Positions 52,447-62,395 of a stretch of 64,000 nucleotides of DNA are shown piece by piece (position 1 is the stretch's first letter; every line of letters begins with the position of its first letter). The notes below the pieces were generated by a model. It had not been told where the DNA came from. It saw only the letters and a program-made list of their open reading frames with translations, and did no database searches. Where the stretch lies: the NCBI GenBank assembly GCA_964348095.1, contig CAYGBK010000093.1, positions 1-64,000 of the forward strand, in the 5' to 3' direction. Both the position numbers and the translations under genes were made by a program. This DNA is from WVXP01 sp964348095. Its GTDB lineage: Bacteria; Desulfobacterota; BSN033; WVXP01.

Positions 52447-54477
52447 ATGACCACACGGATAGGGGTGGATACAGGGGGTACTTTCACGGACCTGATTGCG
52501 CACGATGAAGACAAAGGAATGCTGATGATTGCCAAGGCGCTCTCCACGCCAAGGGATCCTTCTGTGGCCATTTTCAAGACCATTGGCAAGGCTGATATCC
52601 GGCCGGGGGACGTGGAGTATTTCGTCCATGGCACAACGGTCGCCACGAACACCCTGATCGAACGGAAGGGTGCCAAGACCGGTCTCATTATTACCAAGGG
52701 GTTCAGAGATATCCTCAGGATCCAACGGGTCGTCCGGCGCTATCATTTCGACCTACACTGGGTCAAACCTAGGCATCTGGTTCCCCGTCGCCTTAGTCTC
52801 GAGGTTGAAGAACGAACAAATGCCAAAGGTAAGGTAATTATCCCTCTGGAGGAGGCGGATGTCTTAAAGGCCATCGAAAAGTTCAAGGCCGAGGGGGTGA
52901 CTGCGATTGCTGTGAGCTACCTTTTTAGCTTTCTCAACCCTGCCCACGAGCAGCGGACCCGGTCCATGATTAGAGAGCACTATCCTGAGGCTTATGTCTC
53001 GATTTCTTCAGAAGTCTTTCCCCAGTGGCGAGAGTACGAACGGACATCGACCACCGTCATCGACGCCTATCTGAAACCCCGGATGGACGGCTACATCTCG
53101 AATCTAGAGGAGACCACAAAAGACAAGGGGATTAAGGAGCTGCTCATAATGCGCTCCAACGGCGGGGTGATGACCACTCAGTCGGCCAAAGAGCAGCCCA
53201 TGGCGATGGTCCGGAGTGGACCGGCAGGGGGAGTGATCGCCTCGTGCCACATTGGCAGACTCACGAAAAACCCCAATCTGATTGTGGCGGATATGGGGGG
53301 GACTAGCTTCGACACCTGTCTGATTGCCAAAGGGGTGCCCACCTTCACGACCAAGGAGGAGTTGGAGTGGGGGATTCCCATTGCAAGCAACATGATTGAT
53401 GTCCGGTCGATAGGGGCTGGCGGTGGAAGCATGGCCTGGATTGATGCGGCAGGTATCCTGAAAGTGGGGCCGCAGAGTGCAGGGGCTGACCCGGGGCCAG
53501 TATGTTATGGAAAAGGAGGGACCGTCCCCACGGTGACTGATGCCAATCTGGTTTTGGGACGACTGGACCCAGATCTATTACTGGCGGGAGAGATCCAGGT
53601 AAACCTGGATATGGCGAAAGGAGCAATAAAAGATTTCGCGGACAGAATGAGATTAGACCTCTATGAGCTTGCTCATGGGATAGTTGACATCGCCAACAAC
53701 AATATGGCCCAGGCCCTTCGTCTAGTCTCGGTAGACAAAGGGCACGATCCGAGGGATTTTGCGATCATCGCCTTTGGAGGCGCCGGTCCCATGCATGCGG
53801 TGGAATTGGCGAAGGATCTGCATGTCAAGAAAGTTATTGTACCGGTCTATCCAGGAGCCTTTAGCGCTCTTGGGGCGTTGATCGCTGACACCAGATTTGA
53901 CTACATGCGGACCTCGATCATGCCTTCAACGAATCTAAAGCTAGAGAGAATCAACACAATCTATAAAGACCTAGAGGAGAGGGCCCGGGAGGATTTCCTG
54001 AAAGAGGGGTTTGACAAGCCGCCGGCGATTCAGCGGACTGTGGAGATGCGTTACCTGGGACAGAACTGGGAGTTGGAGGTCGAGATGCCTGGGGGACGGA
54101 TAGACGATCAGGCGGTACAAGCGGCTAGAGAGTCATTCGATCGAGAGCACGCGACCCATTTCGGGTGGCATATCAGCGGTGAAAAATTCGAGTTTGTGAA
54201 CTTCAAGATAGTCGCAATTGGACAAAAGATAGAGGTAAAGTTGCCGGAGATAGGAAACGACAGAGCGGGGAAGCCATTAAAGGTTGCCTCAGTCTATTTC
54301 AAGGAAAAAGACGGGTTCGTTGAGTGTCCGGTCTATTCTCGGGACGACCTCAATCCGGGGACAAAACTGGACGGTCCAGTGTTGATCGATGAGGTAAGCT
54401 CAACGACGCTGGTGCCGCCTGATAGCAAGGTGGAGATAGACGGGTATGGCAACGTCGTCATCGAGATAGGGGGTTAG
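52447..54477 (+). CDS. hyuA: Hydantoinase/oxoprolinase A-type subunit (HyuA, copy 2)
   Basis: A 676-residue HyuA-family ATPase. The phosphate loop is GVDTGGTFTDLIAHDE at residues 6-21, then HGTTVATNTLIERKGAKTGL, a second block ADMGGTSFDTCLIA near residue 278 and FGGAGPMHAVELA near residue 443. It is clearly paralogous to the minus-strand HyuA at 39.1 kb but diverged, so a different ring substrate is likely. The ATG follows AAAGGAGAGACCC. HyuB starts 2 bases after its stop. Confidence 0.94.
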   Translation: MTTRIGVDTGGTFTDLIAHDEDKGMLMIAKALSTPRDPSVAIFKTIGKADIRPGDVEYFVHGTTVATNTLIERKGAKTGLIITKGFRDILRIQRVVRRYHFDLHWVKPRHLVPRRLSLEVEERTNAKGKVIIPLEEADVLKAIEKFKAEGVTAIAVSYLFSFLNPAHEQRTRSMIREHYPEAYVSISSEVFPQWREYERTSTTVIDAYLKPRMDGYISNLEETTKDKGIKELLIMRSNGGVMTTQSAKEQPMAMVRSGPAGGVIASCHIGRLTKNPNLIVADMGGTSFDTCLIAKGVPTFTTKEELEWGIPIASNMIDVRSIGAGGGSMAWIDAAGILKVGPQSAGADPGPVCYGKGGTVPTVTDANLVLGRLDPDLLLAGEIQVNLDMAKGAIKDFADRMRLDLYELAHGIVDIANNNMAQALRLVSVDKGHDPRDFAIIAFGGAGPMHAVELAKDLHVKKVIVPVYPGAFSALGALIADTRFDYMRTSIMPSTNLKLERINTIYKDLEERAREDFLKEGFDKPPAIQRTVEMRYLGQNWELEVEMPGGRIDDQAVQAARESFDREHATHFGWHISGEKFEFVNFKIVAIGQKIEVKLPEIGNDRAGKPLKVASVYFKEKDGFVECPVYSRDDLNPGTKLDGPVLIDEVSSTTLVPPDSKVEIDGYGNVVIEIGG

Positions 54478-54479
54478 GC

Positions 54480-56294
54480 ATGGAGATGCGAAAGGCAGCG
54501 ACAAAAAAAGCAAAAATCAAGGAGATAGAGATAAAAACGAATCCCATCCTCCTAGAGGTCATAAGGAACTACCTGATAACGACATGCCGGGAGATGGGAA
54601 TAGCCATGATGAGAACGAGCTACTCCCCAATGTTCAACGAAGCGTTGGATTTTACCTGTGTCGTTTTCGATGGCCGTGGGGAAATGATTGGCCAGGCCGA
54701 GTTCTGTCCTGCCCACATCGGGGCGATTGTGCATACGGTGGAATGGGCAATCAAAGAGGTGGGGCCGGAGAATATGGAACCAGGCGATGTCATCCTGCAC
54801 AACGATCCCTATCGGGGAGGCTGTCACTTGCCCGAGTTTATGGTCCTCAAGCCCTTCTTCTATAAGGAGAAAATAGTCGCCTATACGGCCAATATTGCCC
54901 ATATGACAGATGTGGGCGGCATGGTACCGGCGTGCTTCGGGGATACTCGAAACATTTTCCAGGAGGGCTTGCGCCTGCCTCCTGTAAAGATTTACAAGAA
55001 GGACGAGGAAAACACCGACATTTTCGGCATCGTGATCTCCAACGTCAGGACACCGAGAAACTCCTATGGAGACCTAAAGGCAATGATAGGTTCCTGCTAT
55101 TTGGGGGAGAGGCGACTCAAGGAGTTGGTGGAGAAGTATGGGCTTGAGGAATTAGACCAATGTGCGGAGGATATCAAGGATGTCTCTGAACTCTTGACCC
55201 GGAAGGCCATCGCCGCCCTGCCAGATGGAGAAACCAGCTTCGAAGGGTACCTGGAGGACGACGGCGTCATTCCCGACCGTCCCTGGAAGATCAAGGGAAC
55301 ACTCGTGGTCCGAGGGGACGAGATCATCGCCGACTATACCGGTAGTGATCCTCAGGCTGCAGGGGCGATCAATCAAAGCTTTGGGGTCACCGCGTCAACG
55401 ACCTACAACGCCATCTTCCATATTCTGGGGGCCGACATTCCCATCAATCACGGGTGTTATCGGCCCATATCGATCGTCACGGAACCAGGTACGATTGTGA
55501 ACGTGGACTACCCGGGCTCTTGTGTCGGCGGCAATTCCGATACCTATCCGACAACGGTGGACATCTTGCTTGCAGGCTTTTCTCAAATTTCTGACCGAAG
55601 TTCGGCTGCTGACGGGGGGACCTGCGGGCTCCTCGGGTTAGGGGGTGTCAATCCGGATACTGGCGAGCCTTTCGCTCACTTGCATCTCGATGGAGTAGGC
55701 TGGGGCGGGCGGAACGACCACGACGGAAACGACAACATTTTCGTCAAGAATGGTAACTGTGCCAATACTCCCGCGGAGGTGTATGAGACGCGATATCCTG
55801 TGGTTATCAAAGAGTATAACCTCGCCGTGGACCAGGGGGCGCCGGGGGTAGGCCGGCATCGTGGTGGCTACGGCACTCGGCGCATCTGGCAGTTCCTGGC
55901 TCCGACTACGGTGAGCGCCCATACCAATAGGCTGACCTTGCGACCATGGGGTCTTTTCGGAGGCGAGGACGCCGGTAACCAAGAACTGAAGTTCCGTGTG
56001 GGCAAGTCCAGGGAGTGGAAAAATGCCAAAGATCAATTCGGTACGATCTCACTCGGCAAGTTCTCCAACGTAACCATGGAGGCCGGCGACGAGATGCTCC
56101 TTGTGACTGCCGGAGGAGGAGGCTATGGTCCGCCTCTGGAAAGGGGCCCGGAGCTTGTCCTTGAAGACTATGTTGAGGAATTGATCACCGCCGATTACGC
56201 CAAGGACAAGTACGGGGTGGTTATCGACGAGGCTGGTCGTGAGGTGGACGAAGAGGCCACCGCTAAGCTGAGAGCGAAGAAAAGGGGGGAATAG
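54480..56294 (+). CDS. hyuB: Hydantoinase/oxoprolinase B-type subunit (HyuB, copy 2)
   Basis: A 604-residue HyuB-family protein with SYSPMFNEALDFTCVVFDG, GDVILHNDPYRGGCHLPEF and VTAGGGGYGPPLERGPELV. It is a paralogue of the copy at 37.3 kb, with an extra lysine-rich N-terminal stretch of about 20 residues. It pairs with the HyuA encoded immediately upstream. The small Cys4 protein gene follows after about 175 bases. Confidence 0.94.
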   Translation: MEMRKAATKKAKIKEIEIKTNPILLEVIRNYLITTCREMGIAMMRTSYSPMFNEALDFTCVVFDGRGEMIGQAEFCPAHIGAIVHTVEWAIKEVGPENMEPGDVILHNDPYRGGCHLPEFMVLKPFFYKEKIVAYTANIAHMTDVGGMVPACFGDTRNIFQEGLRLPPVKIYKKDEENTDIFGIVISNVRTPRNSYGDLKAMIGSCYLGERRLKELVEKYGLEELDQCAEDIKDVSELLTRKAIAALPDGETSFEGYLEDDGVIPDRPWKIKGTLVVRGDEIIADYTGSDPQAAGAINQSFGVTASTTYNAIFHILGADIPINHGCYRPISIVTEPGTIVNVDYPGSCVGGNSDTYPTTVDILLAGFSQISDRSSAADGGTCGLLGLGGVNPDTGEPFAHLHLDGVGWGGRNDHDGNDNIFVKNGNCANTPAEVYETRYPVVIKEYNLAVDQGAPGVGRHRGGYGTRRIWQFLAPTTVSAHTNRLTLRPWGLFGGEDAGNQELKFRVGKSREWKNAKDQFGTISLGKFSNVTMEAGDEMLLVTAGGGGYGPPLERGPELVLEDYVEELITADYAKDKYGVVIDEAGREVDEEATAKLRAKKRGE

Positions 56295-56469
56295 CCCGAA
56301 GGCGGCCTCGAGCCGTAACCAAATTCGAATATGGAAATCCGAATTGCCTATTCTTGAGTTCTTCGGAAAATGCAAGGAAGCCATCACCTAAGAGACGAAT
56401 CGTGCATCGCATCAAACCCTTCACCATGTGGATTGGCAAAACGATCAGACCAGGGAGGTCACCCAAAAG

Positions 56470-56673
56470 ATGTATCGTGAAGTGAATGAGATGTCCAAAT
56501 GTGCCAGCTGCGGCATTCTTGTGCCCTGTCAGGAAGTCATCAGAGAACATCATGGCGTGAAGCTTGTTTTTTGCAGTGACAAGTGTTACCGCGTCTATGA
56601 TACCTACAAGTTTCCCAAGTACAAAGACAAGATTCTCGCTGCTGAACGGGCCGCCGCGTCATCTGGGGATTGA
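56470..56673 (+). CDS. Small Cys4 protein paired with HyuAB (copy 2)
   Basis: A 67-residue protein with CASCGILVP and VFCSDKCYRVYDTY. It shares with the 64-residue protein at 37.1 kb the order CxxCG, P, FCxxxC and YDxY, and the same place after a HyuB gene. A zinc-binding treble clef is likely. I chose the ATG at 56470, which has GGGAGG upstream; a GTG at 56428 and an ATG at 56491 are alternatives. It is possibly a third subunit of the HyuAB enzyme. Confidence 0.8.
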   Translation: MYREVNEMSKCASCGILVPCQEVIREHHGVKLVFCSDKCYRVYDTYKFPKYKDKILAAERAAASSGD

Positions 56674-56700
56674 GAGAGCCCGGGTCAGTTTCCACCCCCA

Positions 56701-56729
56701 AACCCCTCTGGAGCGAGCATGAGGGGGTT
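56701..56729 (+). terminator. Hairpin after the second Hyu trio
   Basis: AACCCCTC (56701-56708) pairs with GAGGGGGTT (56721-56729) with one bulged G and a 12-base loop. No T tract, so the terminator role is inferred from position. Confidence 0.4.
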
Positions 56730-56878
56730 CATGGGGTAACGGTCTGGGCGAGACGGGTGCTTTTTAGGGGCGAATTAAAGGCTACACGCCACGCCGTCCT
56801 CTGCTGTCTGATTCGCCGAAGACGGGTTCAATAAATGGAGACAGGGAGCGGAGAGGGCTATTTCCAGCCGTGAGGTGG

Positions 56879-57244
56879 TTAGGTTTCAATCTTGAATTCC
56901 CGTTGTCCTGATGAATAGGCGACAATCATGTCGGCGTCTTCATCCCCCCTATTGATGGCCACGTGCATCACCCCAGGCGGGGTTATCGATGTGTCCCCCA
57001 CCTTCATACCGATTGTCTCGTCTCCGATGATGTGATCTATCTTCCCTTTGAGAAGGTAGAGAACCTCACAGCAATTCGGGTGACAGTGTCTCGGATTGGA
57101 CATTCCCTTTCTGATGATGACCCTACCAAGGGTAATATCGTCGCACCTGGTCAGCTCCTTGTTGGCTAACCACGTCAGACTTCCCCAGTCCCTCTCAATT
57201 CGCGATGCTGTCGCCTCATCTTGAGATCGAAATAAGATATCCAT
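56879..57244 (-). CDS. Cupin-domain protein
   Basis: A 121-residue single-domain cupin: NPRHCHPNCCEVLYLLKGK gives His, His and Glu metal ligands, and TPPGVMHVAIN the second-motif His. It is divergent from the second Mo hydroxylase operon, with a 290-base shared upstream region. Role unknown; cupins also follow the dehydratase (14.7 kb) and the cyclase (62.4 kb) genes in this window. Confidence 0.85.
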   Translation of the reverse strand: MDILFRSQDEATASRIERDWGSLTWLANKELTRCDDITLGRVIIRKGMSNPRHCHPNCCEVLYLLKGKIDHIIGDETIGMKVGDTSITPPGVMHVAINRGDEDADMIVAYSSGQREFKIET

Positions 57245-57451
57245 TTACGGTTCCTTTCCGAATTTGATTTGATCTTCACGACACAACTCTGGGAAGCATG
57301 AGCGTTTTCTTCCCACCCTGTAGACTATCCGCCGTTCACAGATCGATTCCTCTTTCTCCGTGAGTTTTCAACAGTATACTCCATCACGACGGCTTCTTGG
57401 AAGGATCAGGGACGGCGCCGTCAGGCCTCGGATTTCCGACAAAGAATAGCC

Positions 57452-57480
57452 TTGACACTCTGGAAATTCTACCCTATAGT
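57452..57480 (+). promoter_or_regulatory. Strong sigma-70-type promoter of hydroxylase operon 2
   Basis: TTGACA (57452-57457), 17-base spacer, TATAGT (57475-57480). This is the best promoter match in the window, 57 bases before the GTG start. Confidence 0.75.
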
Positions 57481-57536
57481 GGTCTCACCAAAAACGGATT
57501 TCGGGAAGTTTTGTTGACAGAAAGGGGGGATCATGG

Positions 57537-58388
57537 GTGAGAGATGTCCGTTATTTTGCTCCGACTGAGATCAGTGAGGCGACAAAGTTGCTCGCCGAGT
57601 CCGGCGAAAAGGCAACGATTTTGGCTGGCGGCACTGATCTCGTCCCCAAGATCAATTGTTACGAGCTGAGACCGGATGTCCTCCTGTACATTGGCGGTTT
57701 GGACCTGAATTACATCAGGGAGGAGGACGGTAAGCTGGTCATCGGTGCAACGACACCGACTGGGAAGCTCGCCGAAAGCGATCTTTTGGCCAAGAAGGCG
57801 AGTGCTCTGGTGGAGGCTGCCCGGCATAGTGGGTGTTTTTCGACGCGCACGACCGCCACGGTTGGTGGTAACCTGGCGAACGGTTCGCCGGCAGCGGACC
57901 TGGCCCCTCCGCTAATGGTCATGGACGCTGAGTGTCATCTGGTCAATGCCAAAGGGAAGCGTGTCGTGGCAGTCAAGGAGTTCTTTACTGGACCGGGGGA
58001 GACGGTACTCAGGGCTGACGAGCTTCTCACAGAAATACATGTTCCCATTCCCAAGGGCAAGACAGACTTTCTCAAGTTGGGTCGACGTAAAACGATGACC
58101 CTCTCGGTGGCCAACGTGGGGGTTCACTTGGTCTTGAATGGCCGGAAATGCACCGTAGCCAGCATTGCCCTGGGGTCGATGGCGCCGACACCGTTGCGTT
58201 GTGTCAAGGCTGAGGAGCTGATCACAGGCAAGGAGCTCGACGAGGCATTGATTGGCGAGTGTGCCACCCAAGCGGTGGCGGAGAGTGAACCCATCGATGA
58301 TCAACGTGCATCGGCCTGGTATCGGAAGAAAGCTGGACGAGCGCTCGTTGCGCGAGCCTTGGCTCGGGCTGCTGGTCTGGAATCGTAG
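57537..58388 (+). CDS. FAD subunit of split Mo hydroxylase 2
   Basis: A 283-residue FAD subunit of the xanthine dehydrogenase family, with ILAGGTDLVPKIN near residue 30 and ATVGGNLANGSPAADLAPPL near residue 108. The GTG at 57537 is correctly spaced from AAAGGGGGGA; an out-of-frame ATG lies four bases earlier. First gene of the second FAD-FeS-MoL-MoM set. Confidence 0.94.
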   Translation: MRDVRYFAPTEISEATKLLAESGEKATILAGGTDLVPKINCYELRPDVLLYIGGLDLNYIREEDGKLVIGATTPTGKLAESDLLAKKASALVEAARHSGCFSTRTTATVGGNLANGSPAADLAPPLMVMDAECHLVNAKGKRVVAVKEFFTGPGETVLRADELLTEIHVPIPKGKTDFLKLGRRKTMTLSVANVGVHLVLNGRKCTVASIALGSMAPTPLRCVKAEELITGKELDEALIGECATQAVAESEPIDDQRASAWYRKKAGRALVARALARAAGLES

Positions 58389-58407
58389 ACAAGGAGGCAG
58401 GGGGACC

Positions 58408-58884
58408 ATGAAATACGTACTTTCATTTACTCTGAATGATTCACCAATAGATGCTCTGGTTAAGCCGACCGACACGCTCCTCGATTTACTCCGGGAGCAG
58501 CTTCACGTGATGGGTCCAAAGCGGGGGTGTGATGATGGGGACTGCGGCACGTGCACGGTGCTGCTCGAAGGCGAACCTGTCCGTTCTTGCCTGACCATTG
58601 CCCTGACGGTCGCCGGTAAATCCGTGACGTCGGTCGAGGGCCTGAGCAAAGCCGGAGAATTGCATCCTTTACAGAAAGCTTTTCATGAACATGGTGCCTC
58701 TCAGTGCGGCTTTTGTACGTCGGGAATGCTTATGTCTGCCAAGGCGTTGCTCGACAAGAATCCCAATCCCAGCCGGCGGGATATCGTAAACCACATGTCG
58801 GGTAACTTGTGCCGCTGCGGAACCTATGAGGAAGTCATTGAGGCGATCCAGGCAGTGGCCGGTGCCAATCGAAAGGAGTCGTGA
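58408..58884 (+). CDS. [2Fe-2S] subunit of split Mo hydroxylase 2
   Basis: A 158-residue subunit with CDDGDCGTCTVLLEGE for the first cluster and CGFCTSGML plus CRCGTYEE for the second. The ATG at 58408 follows AAGGAGGCAGGGGGACC. The open frame extends back over the FAD gene, but those residues are unrelated. Its end abuts the next gene. Confidence 0.95.
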   Translation: MKYVLSFTLNDSPIDALVKPTDTLLDLLREQLHVMGPKRGCDDGDCGTCTVLLEGEPVRSCLTIALTVAGKSVTSVEGLSKAGELHPLQKAFHEHGASQCGFCTSGMLMSAKALLDKNPNPSRRDIVNHMSGNLCRCGTYEEVIEAIQAVAGANRKES

Positions 58885-58886
58885 AG

Positions 58887-60221
58887 ATGGCAGAAACCGT
58901 CAAAGTAGGAGCGATAAGCGAATACGTTGGTCAGTCAATGCCACGGTACGAGGGGCTCGGACAAGTAACGGGGACCACCACCTATGTGGACGACATCCAG
59001 CTTCCAGGAATGGTGTACGTCAAGGTCCTGCGCAGTCCGGTCCACAAAGGGGTTATTCGTCACCTTGACCTCTCCGGTGCGGAAAAGACGCCAGGTGTTG
59101 TTGGCGTCTTGACTGCAAAGGATATCCCGGGCGCAAACACCTACGGGAAGTATAACGACCAGCCGGTTTTTACGCCAGACCATATCCGATATAAAGGCGA
59201 ACGTATCGCAGGGGTCGTGGCGGTAGACGAAGAGACCGCCGTGGAAGCGCTGGAGAAAGTCAAACTGGATATCGAGGAGCAGACACCGGTGTTCGACATG
59301 TTTGAGGCGATTAAGCCGAAGGCGCCGTTGGTGCGCCCAGGATCGAAGCATAACCTCTGGGTATACGAACCCGGAAACATGACGACCCGTGTTCTCCGCC
59401 TCGGCGATGTGGAAAAGGGCTTTGCGGAGGCGGACCAGATCATAGAAGGTCGGTACACCAATGGGGTTCAGGATCACGCTGCAATGGAACCCCATGTATC
59501 TGTTGCCTATGTTGACGAAGCGGAACGACTGGCCATCCACACGGTGAGCCAGTGTCTCTACTTCCAGTTGGGGATGTTGAGCGCCATCTTCAAGCTACCC
59601 ATGAGCAAGATCCGCTACATCGGTGGGACCGTCGGCGGGGGTTTTGGTGGCAAGAACGACATTCATTGCGACCATATCGCCGGCCTTGCGGCGCTCAAGT
59701 TCCGAAAACCGGTAAAATATCGCCTCACCCGGCGGGAGGACCTGCGTTATTCAACCAAACGAGGCCCGTGGGTCTTCGAGTACAGGGACGGCGTCAAGAA
59801 GGACGGGCGAATCATTGCCCGCCAGATACGGGAGTGGCACGACACCGGTGCTTATGGGGGTATGTCGGCCTACGCGACGGAGAAGTGCGGGATGTTTGCC
59901 TCGGGACCGTATGCTATTCCGAATATTCTGGTGGAAGCCCAGACTATTTTCACCAACAAGTGTATCTCCAGCTCCATGCGAGGATTTTCTGTCATCAATG
60001 GGCAGTCCGCGGTAGAGATCCAGATGAACCGGATTGCCGAAGCTATCGGGATGGATCCGTGGGAGCTTCGCTTCACAAACGCCTGGCGCGATGGAGACAA
60101 GGGTGTGACTGAATATGAGGTCCGGGGAGCTGGGGCGCTCGAGGCGATGAAAAAAGCTGCCGAACTGGCAGGGATTCAGTTGCCCAAGCACCTCAAGGAC
60201 ATGAGTTCGCGAAGGAGGTAG
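58887..60221 (+). CDS. Molybdenum subunit, first half, of hydroxylase 2
   Basis: A 444-residue N-terminal half of an XDH-type Mo subunit. It has SMPRYEGLGQVTGTTTYVDD, the canonical Mo-site loop IGGTVGGGFGGKNDIHCDH and SSSMRGFSVINGQSAVE. Unlike copy 1 it has no extra 22 residues before the loop. The ATG at 58887 follows AAAGGAGTCGTGAAG. The second half begins 5 bases after the stop, the same spacing as in copy 1. Confidence 0.94.
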   Translation: MAETVKVGAISEYVGQSMPRYEGLGQVTGTTTYVDDIQLPGMVYVKVLRSPVHKGVIRHLDLSGAEKTPGVVGVLTAKDIPGANTYGKYNDQPVFTPDHIRYKGERIAGVVAVDEETAVEALEKVKLDIEEQTPVFDMFEAIKPKAPLVRPGSKHNLWVYEPGNMTTRVLRLGDVEKGFAEADQIIEGRYTNGVQDHAAMEPHVSVAYVDEAERLAIHTVSQCLYFQLGMLSAIFKLPMSKIRYIGGTVGGGFGGKNDIHCDHIAGLAALKFRKPVKYRLTRREDLRYSTKRGPWVFEYRDGVKKDGRIIARQIREWHDTGAYGGMSAYATEKCGMFASGPYAIPNILVEAQTIFTNKCISSSMRGFSVINGQSAVEIQMNRIAEAIGMDPWELRFTNAWRDGDKGVTEYEVRGAGALEAMKKAAELAGIQLPKHLKDMSSRRR

Positions 60222-60226
60222 GAGCC

Positions 60227-61234
60227 ATGAAGAAGAGAGGCGTAGGGATTTCCTGTGTTTTGCATCCCTCGGGAAACAAGGGGGCGGGGGACCCTAGTCA
60301 GGCTGCGATTCAACTGAAGCCCGACGGAACGTTCACCCTCCTGGTTGGGGCTGTGGATATCGGTCAGGGATCTACGACGATCTTGCGACAGTTCGCGGCT
60401 GATGCTATGGGGGTTCCGATTGAATCGATCTATGCCAGCAATTTCGCTGATGACTTTGCGCCGTTGTGCACCGGGAGCTTTGCCAGCCGGGTGACACTCA
60501 TAGATCCTCACGCCGTTGTGAACGCCGCTGAGGACCTCAAAGAGAAAATCCGGGAGTGGGCATCGGGTGTGTTTGAGACCACTCCAGACAACATCGAAAT
60601 AGGAGACAATAAGGTCTGCGTCAAGAGTGATCCTGTCCGGTCGTCGATGACAATGGAAGAGGTAGGCATTAACGTGAATTGGGGCGGCCGTTTTTTGGTG
60701 GGCACGGGATCGTGGCAGCCTGACGTCTTCCACGATCATGACCCGGAGACGGGCAGAATGCCCGCAGTCGGCGCCATATCCTTCGGCGCGTGCGTCGCGG
60801 AGGTGGAGGTAGACACGGAGACGGGAGAGGTAGAGATACTCAAGGTTGTCCAAGTGTGGGAAGTGGGCAAGGCAGTCAACCCTCTCCTGGTCAAAGCGCA
60901 GATTAACGGCGGATTGCAGATCGGCCTGGGCTTTACCCTTAGCGAGAGCACCTATCCGTATTACCCCACGGAGGATTTCGCGCCTGAGACACTCGGGGAC
61001 TACCCAATGCCGACTTTTGCAGACTATCCGGAGGAGGTTGAATACGGCATTGAGGAAGTTCCACACCCGGCCGGGGTGAAAGGGGCAAAGGGTTTTTCGG
61101 AAGGGGCTTCCAGCGCACCACCGCCAGCAATCCTTTCGGCCATCCATGATGCCATCGGTGTATGGGTTACGGATTATCCAGCCACACCTGAGGTGATTCT
61201 GCGAGCGTTAGAGGCCAAGGAAGGAAAGGGATAA
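60227..61234 (+). CDS. Molybdenum subunit, second half, of hydroxylase 2
   Basis: A 335-residue C-terminal half, with VDIGQGSTTILRQFA near residue 43, ACVAEVEVDTETGEVEILKV near residue 188 and VKGAKGFSEGASS near residue 282 holding the catalytic Glu. It has its own site (AAGGAGGTAGGAGCC), so the split is deliberate. With the first half it forms the hydroxylating subunit; the ring substrate cannot be deduced. Confidence 0.94.
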   Translation: MKKRGVGISCVLHPSGNKGAGDPSQAAIQLKPDGTFTLLVGAVDIGQGSTTILRQFAADAMGVPIESIYASNFADDFAPLCTGSFASRVTLIDPHAVVNAAEDLKEKIREWASGVFETTPDNIEIGDNKVCVKSDPVRSSMTMEEVGINVNWGGRFLVGTGSWQPDVFHDHDPETGRMPAVGAISFGACVAEVEVDTETGEVEILKVVQVWEVGKAVNPLLVKAQINGGLQIGLGFTLSESTYPYYPTEDFAPETLGDYPMPTFADYPEEVEYGIEEVPHPAGVKGAKGFSEGASSAPPPAILSAIHDAIGVWVTDYPATPEVILRALEAKEGKG

Positions 61235-61266
61235 GCGGCACGGCCTGATCGGGAAGATTGGATTCG

Positions 61267-61296
61267 AGGACGGGGTGGCGTATGCTACCCCGTCCT
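61267..61296 (+). terminator. Strong hairpin closing hydroxylase operon 2
   Basis: AGGACGGGGT (61267-61276) pairs perfectly with ACCCCGTCCT (61287-61296). Three inner pairs (one G-U) leave a GTAT loop, a 13-pair stem. Only two T follow. It lies 32 bases after the stop codon. Confidence 0.6.
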
Positions 61297-61425
61297 TGAT
61301 GTGAGCTCGATTTGGGCATGTGGCACGGTGATATCATCAGATAGTCCGAATGGAGGCTGCCTGAAAGAACGGGTGGCAATCCCGCACCCTGTTCAGGACC
61401 ACACGATCGAGGAGGAAGATACGGA

Positions 61426-62133
61426 ATGGGTGAGAAGCTGGTTGATTTGAGCCAAGAGATTTATACCGGCGCGCCGGTATGGCCCGGTCACCCCGAGACC
61501 AGGGTTACCGTCGTGGACACGCATGAGAGCACCCGAAAATCTGGCCGGTTCGAGGAAGACTACGGTTACACCGCCGAAAAAATCGAGATGAGCACCCATG
61601 GTACCACGCACGTGGACTCCATCAGTCATATTGATCCAAGACCGGGGGCGGCCAGCATTGAAAAGATTCCTCTCGACTGGTTTTACACCGGGGCCATCTG
61701 CATTGATCTCTCGCACGTCCCACCGAAGACCTACTACACCGTTCAGATGATCCAAGAGGCCATGGATAAGCATGGACTCCAGATCAAAAAGGGTGACACG
61801 GTGCTTCTTTACTCGGGCCATTACGCCAGGACGTGGGGCACTCCCGCTTGGCTCACCGACTACCCGGGTTTGAGTCGCGCGGCTGCAGAATGGATTTACG
61901 ATCAGGGAGCAATCAATATCGGTCAGGATGCACCCAGCCACGACTGTGCGCTAACCAAGAGTTATCCGGCCCACCAGATCTGCCGGGAAAAGCAAACCCT
62001 GAACATCGAGAATCTGGGTGATTTAAGGCCTGTGGTCGGTAAGCGCTTCCGTTTCATAGGCTTTCCCCTCAAGATTCGTGATGGCAGCGGTTCGCCAATC
62101 CGGGCGGTGGCAGTGTTGGAAGATGAGGAGTAA
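61426..62133 (+). CDS. Cyclase-family metal hydrolase (kynurenine formamidase-like)
   Basis: A 235-residue protein with the family metal motif HGTTHVDSISHIDP near residue 63 (HxGTHxDxxxH) and HDCALTKSYPAHQICREKQ near the end. Relatives hydrolyse N-formylkynurenine, isatin or cyclic imides. Placed after the Mo hydroxylase, it could open the ring made by that enzyme; this is inference. The ATG follows GAGGAGGAAGATACGGA. Confidence 0.9.
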   Translation: MGEKLVDLSQEIYTGAPVWPGHPETRVTVVDTHESTRKSGRFEEDYGYTAEKIEMSTHGTTHVDSISHIDPRPGAASIEKIPLDWFYTGAICIDLSHVPPKTYYTVQMIQEAMDKHGLQIKKGDTVLLYSGHYARTWGTPAWLTDYPGLSRAAAEWIYDQGAINIGQDAPSHDCALTKSYPAHQICREKQTLNIENLGDLRPVVGKRFRFIGFPLKIRDGSGSPIRAVAVLEDEE

Positions 62134-62395
62134 CCGACGTCGGGGGACCGAGGGTTTCTATAGTCAGGGGGGGCACACCCTAGAAATTCCCAAGCCGTGG
62201 ATTGCCAGAGCGAAAACCTTTGTATTCCTATGATCCGAGCACGTACTCGCCACCTCGCCGAAGTGATAGAGGCCCATAAACCTTTATTTCCTTTTGACTT
62301 CTAAGGACGACTCTGACCCGATGGTTTCTTCCGGAGGTCCGACAACGCATGAAATGACACGGTCAGCTAACCACAACAGGAAGGGGATGCAAAAA

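Noticed and set aside
60176..61147. 323-codon minus-strand frame
   Set aside because: Antisense to the second-half Mo subunit gene, which has all catalytic motifs.
12126..61234. A complete nicotinate fermentation pathway
   Set aside because: The split Mo subunit and a hydroxyacid dehydrogenase fit, but hydroxynicotinate reductase, enamidase, methyleneglutarate mutase and dimethylmaleate hydratase/lyase genes are not recognisable here.
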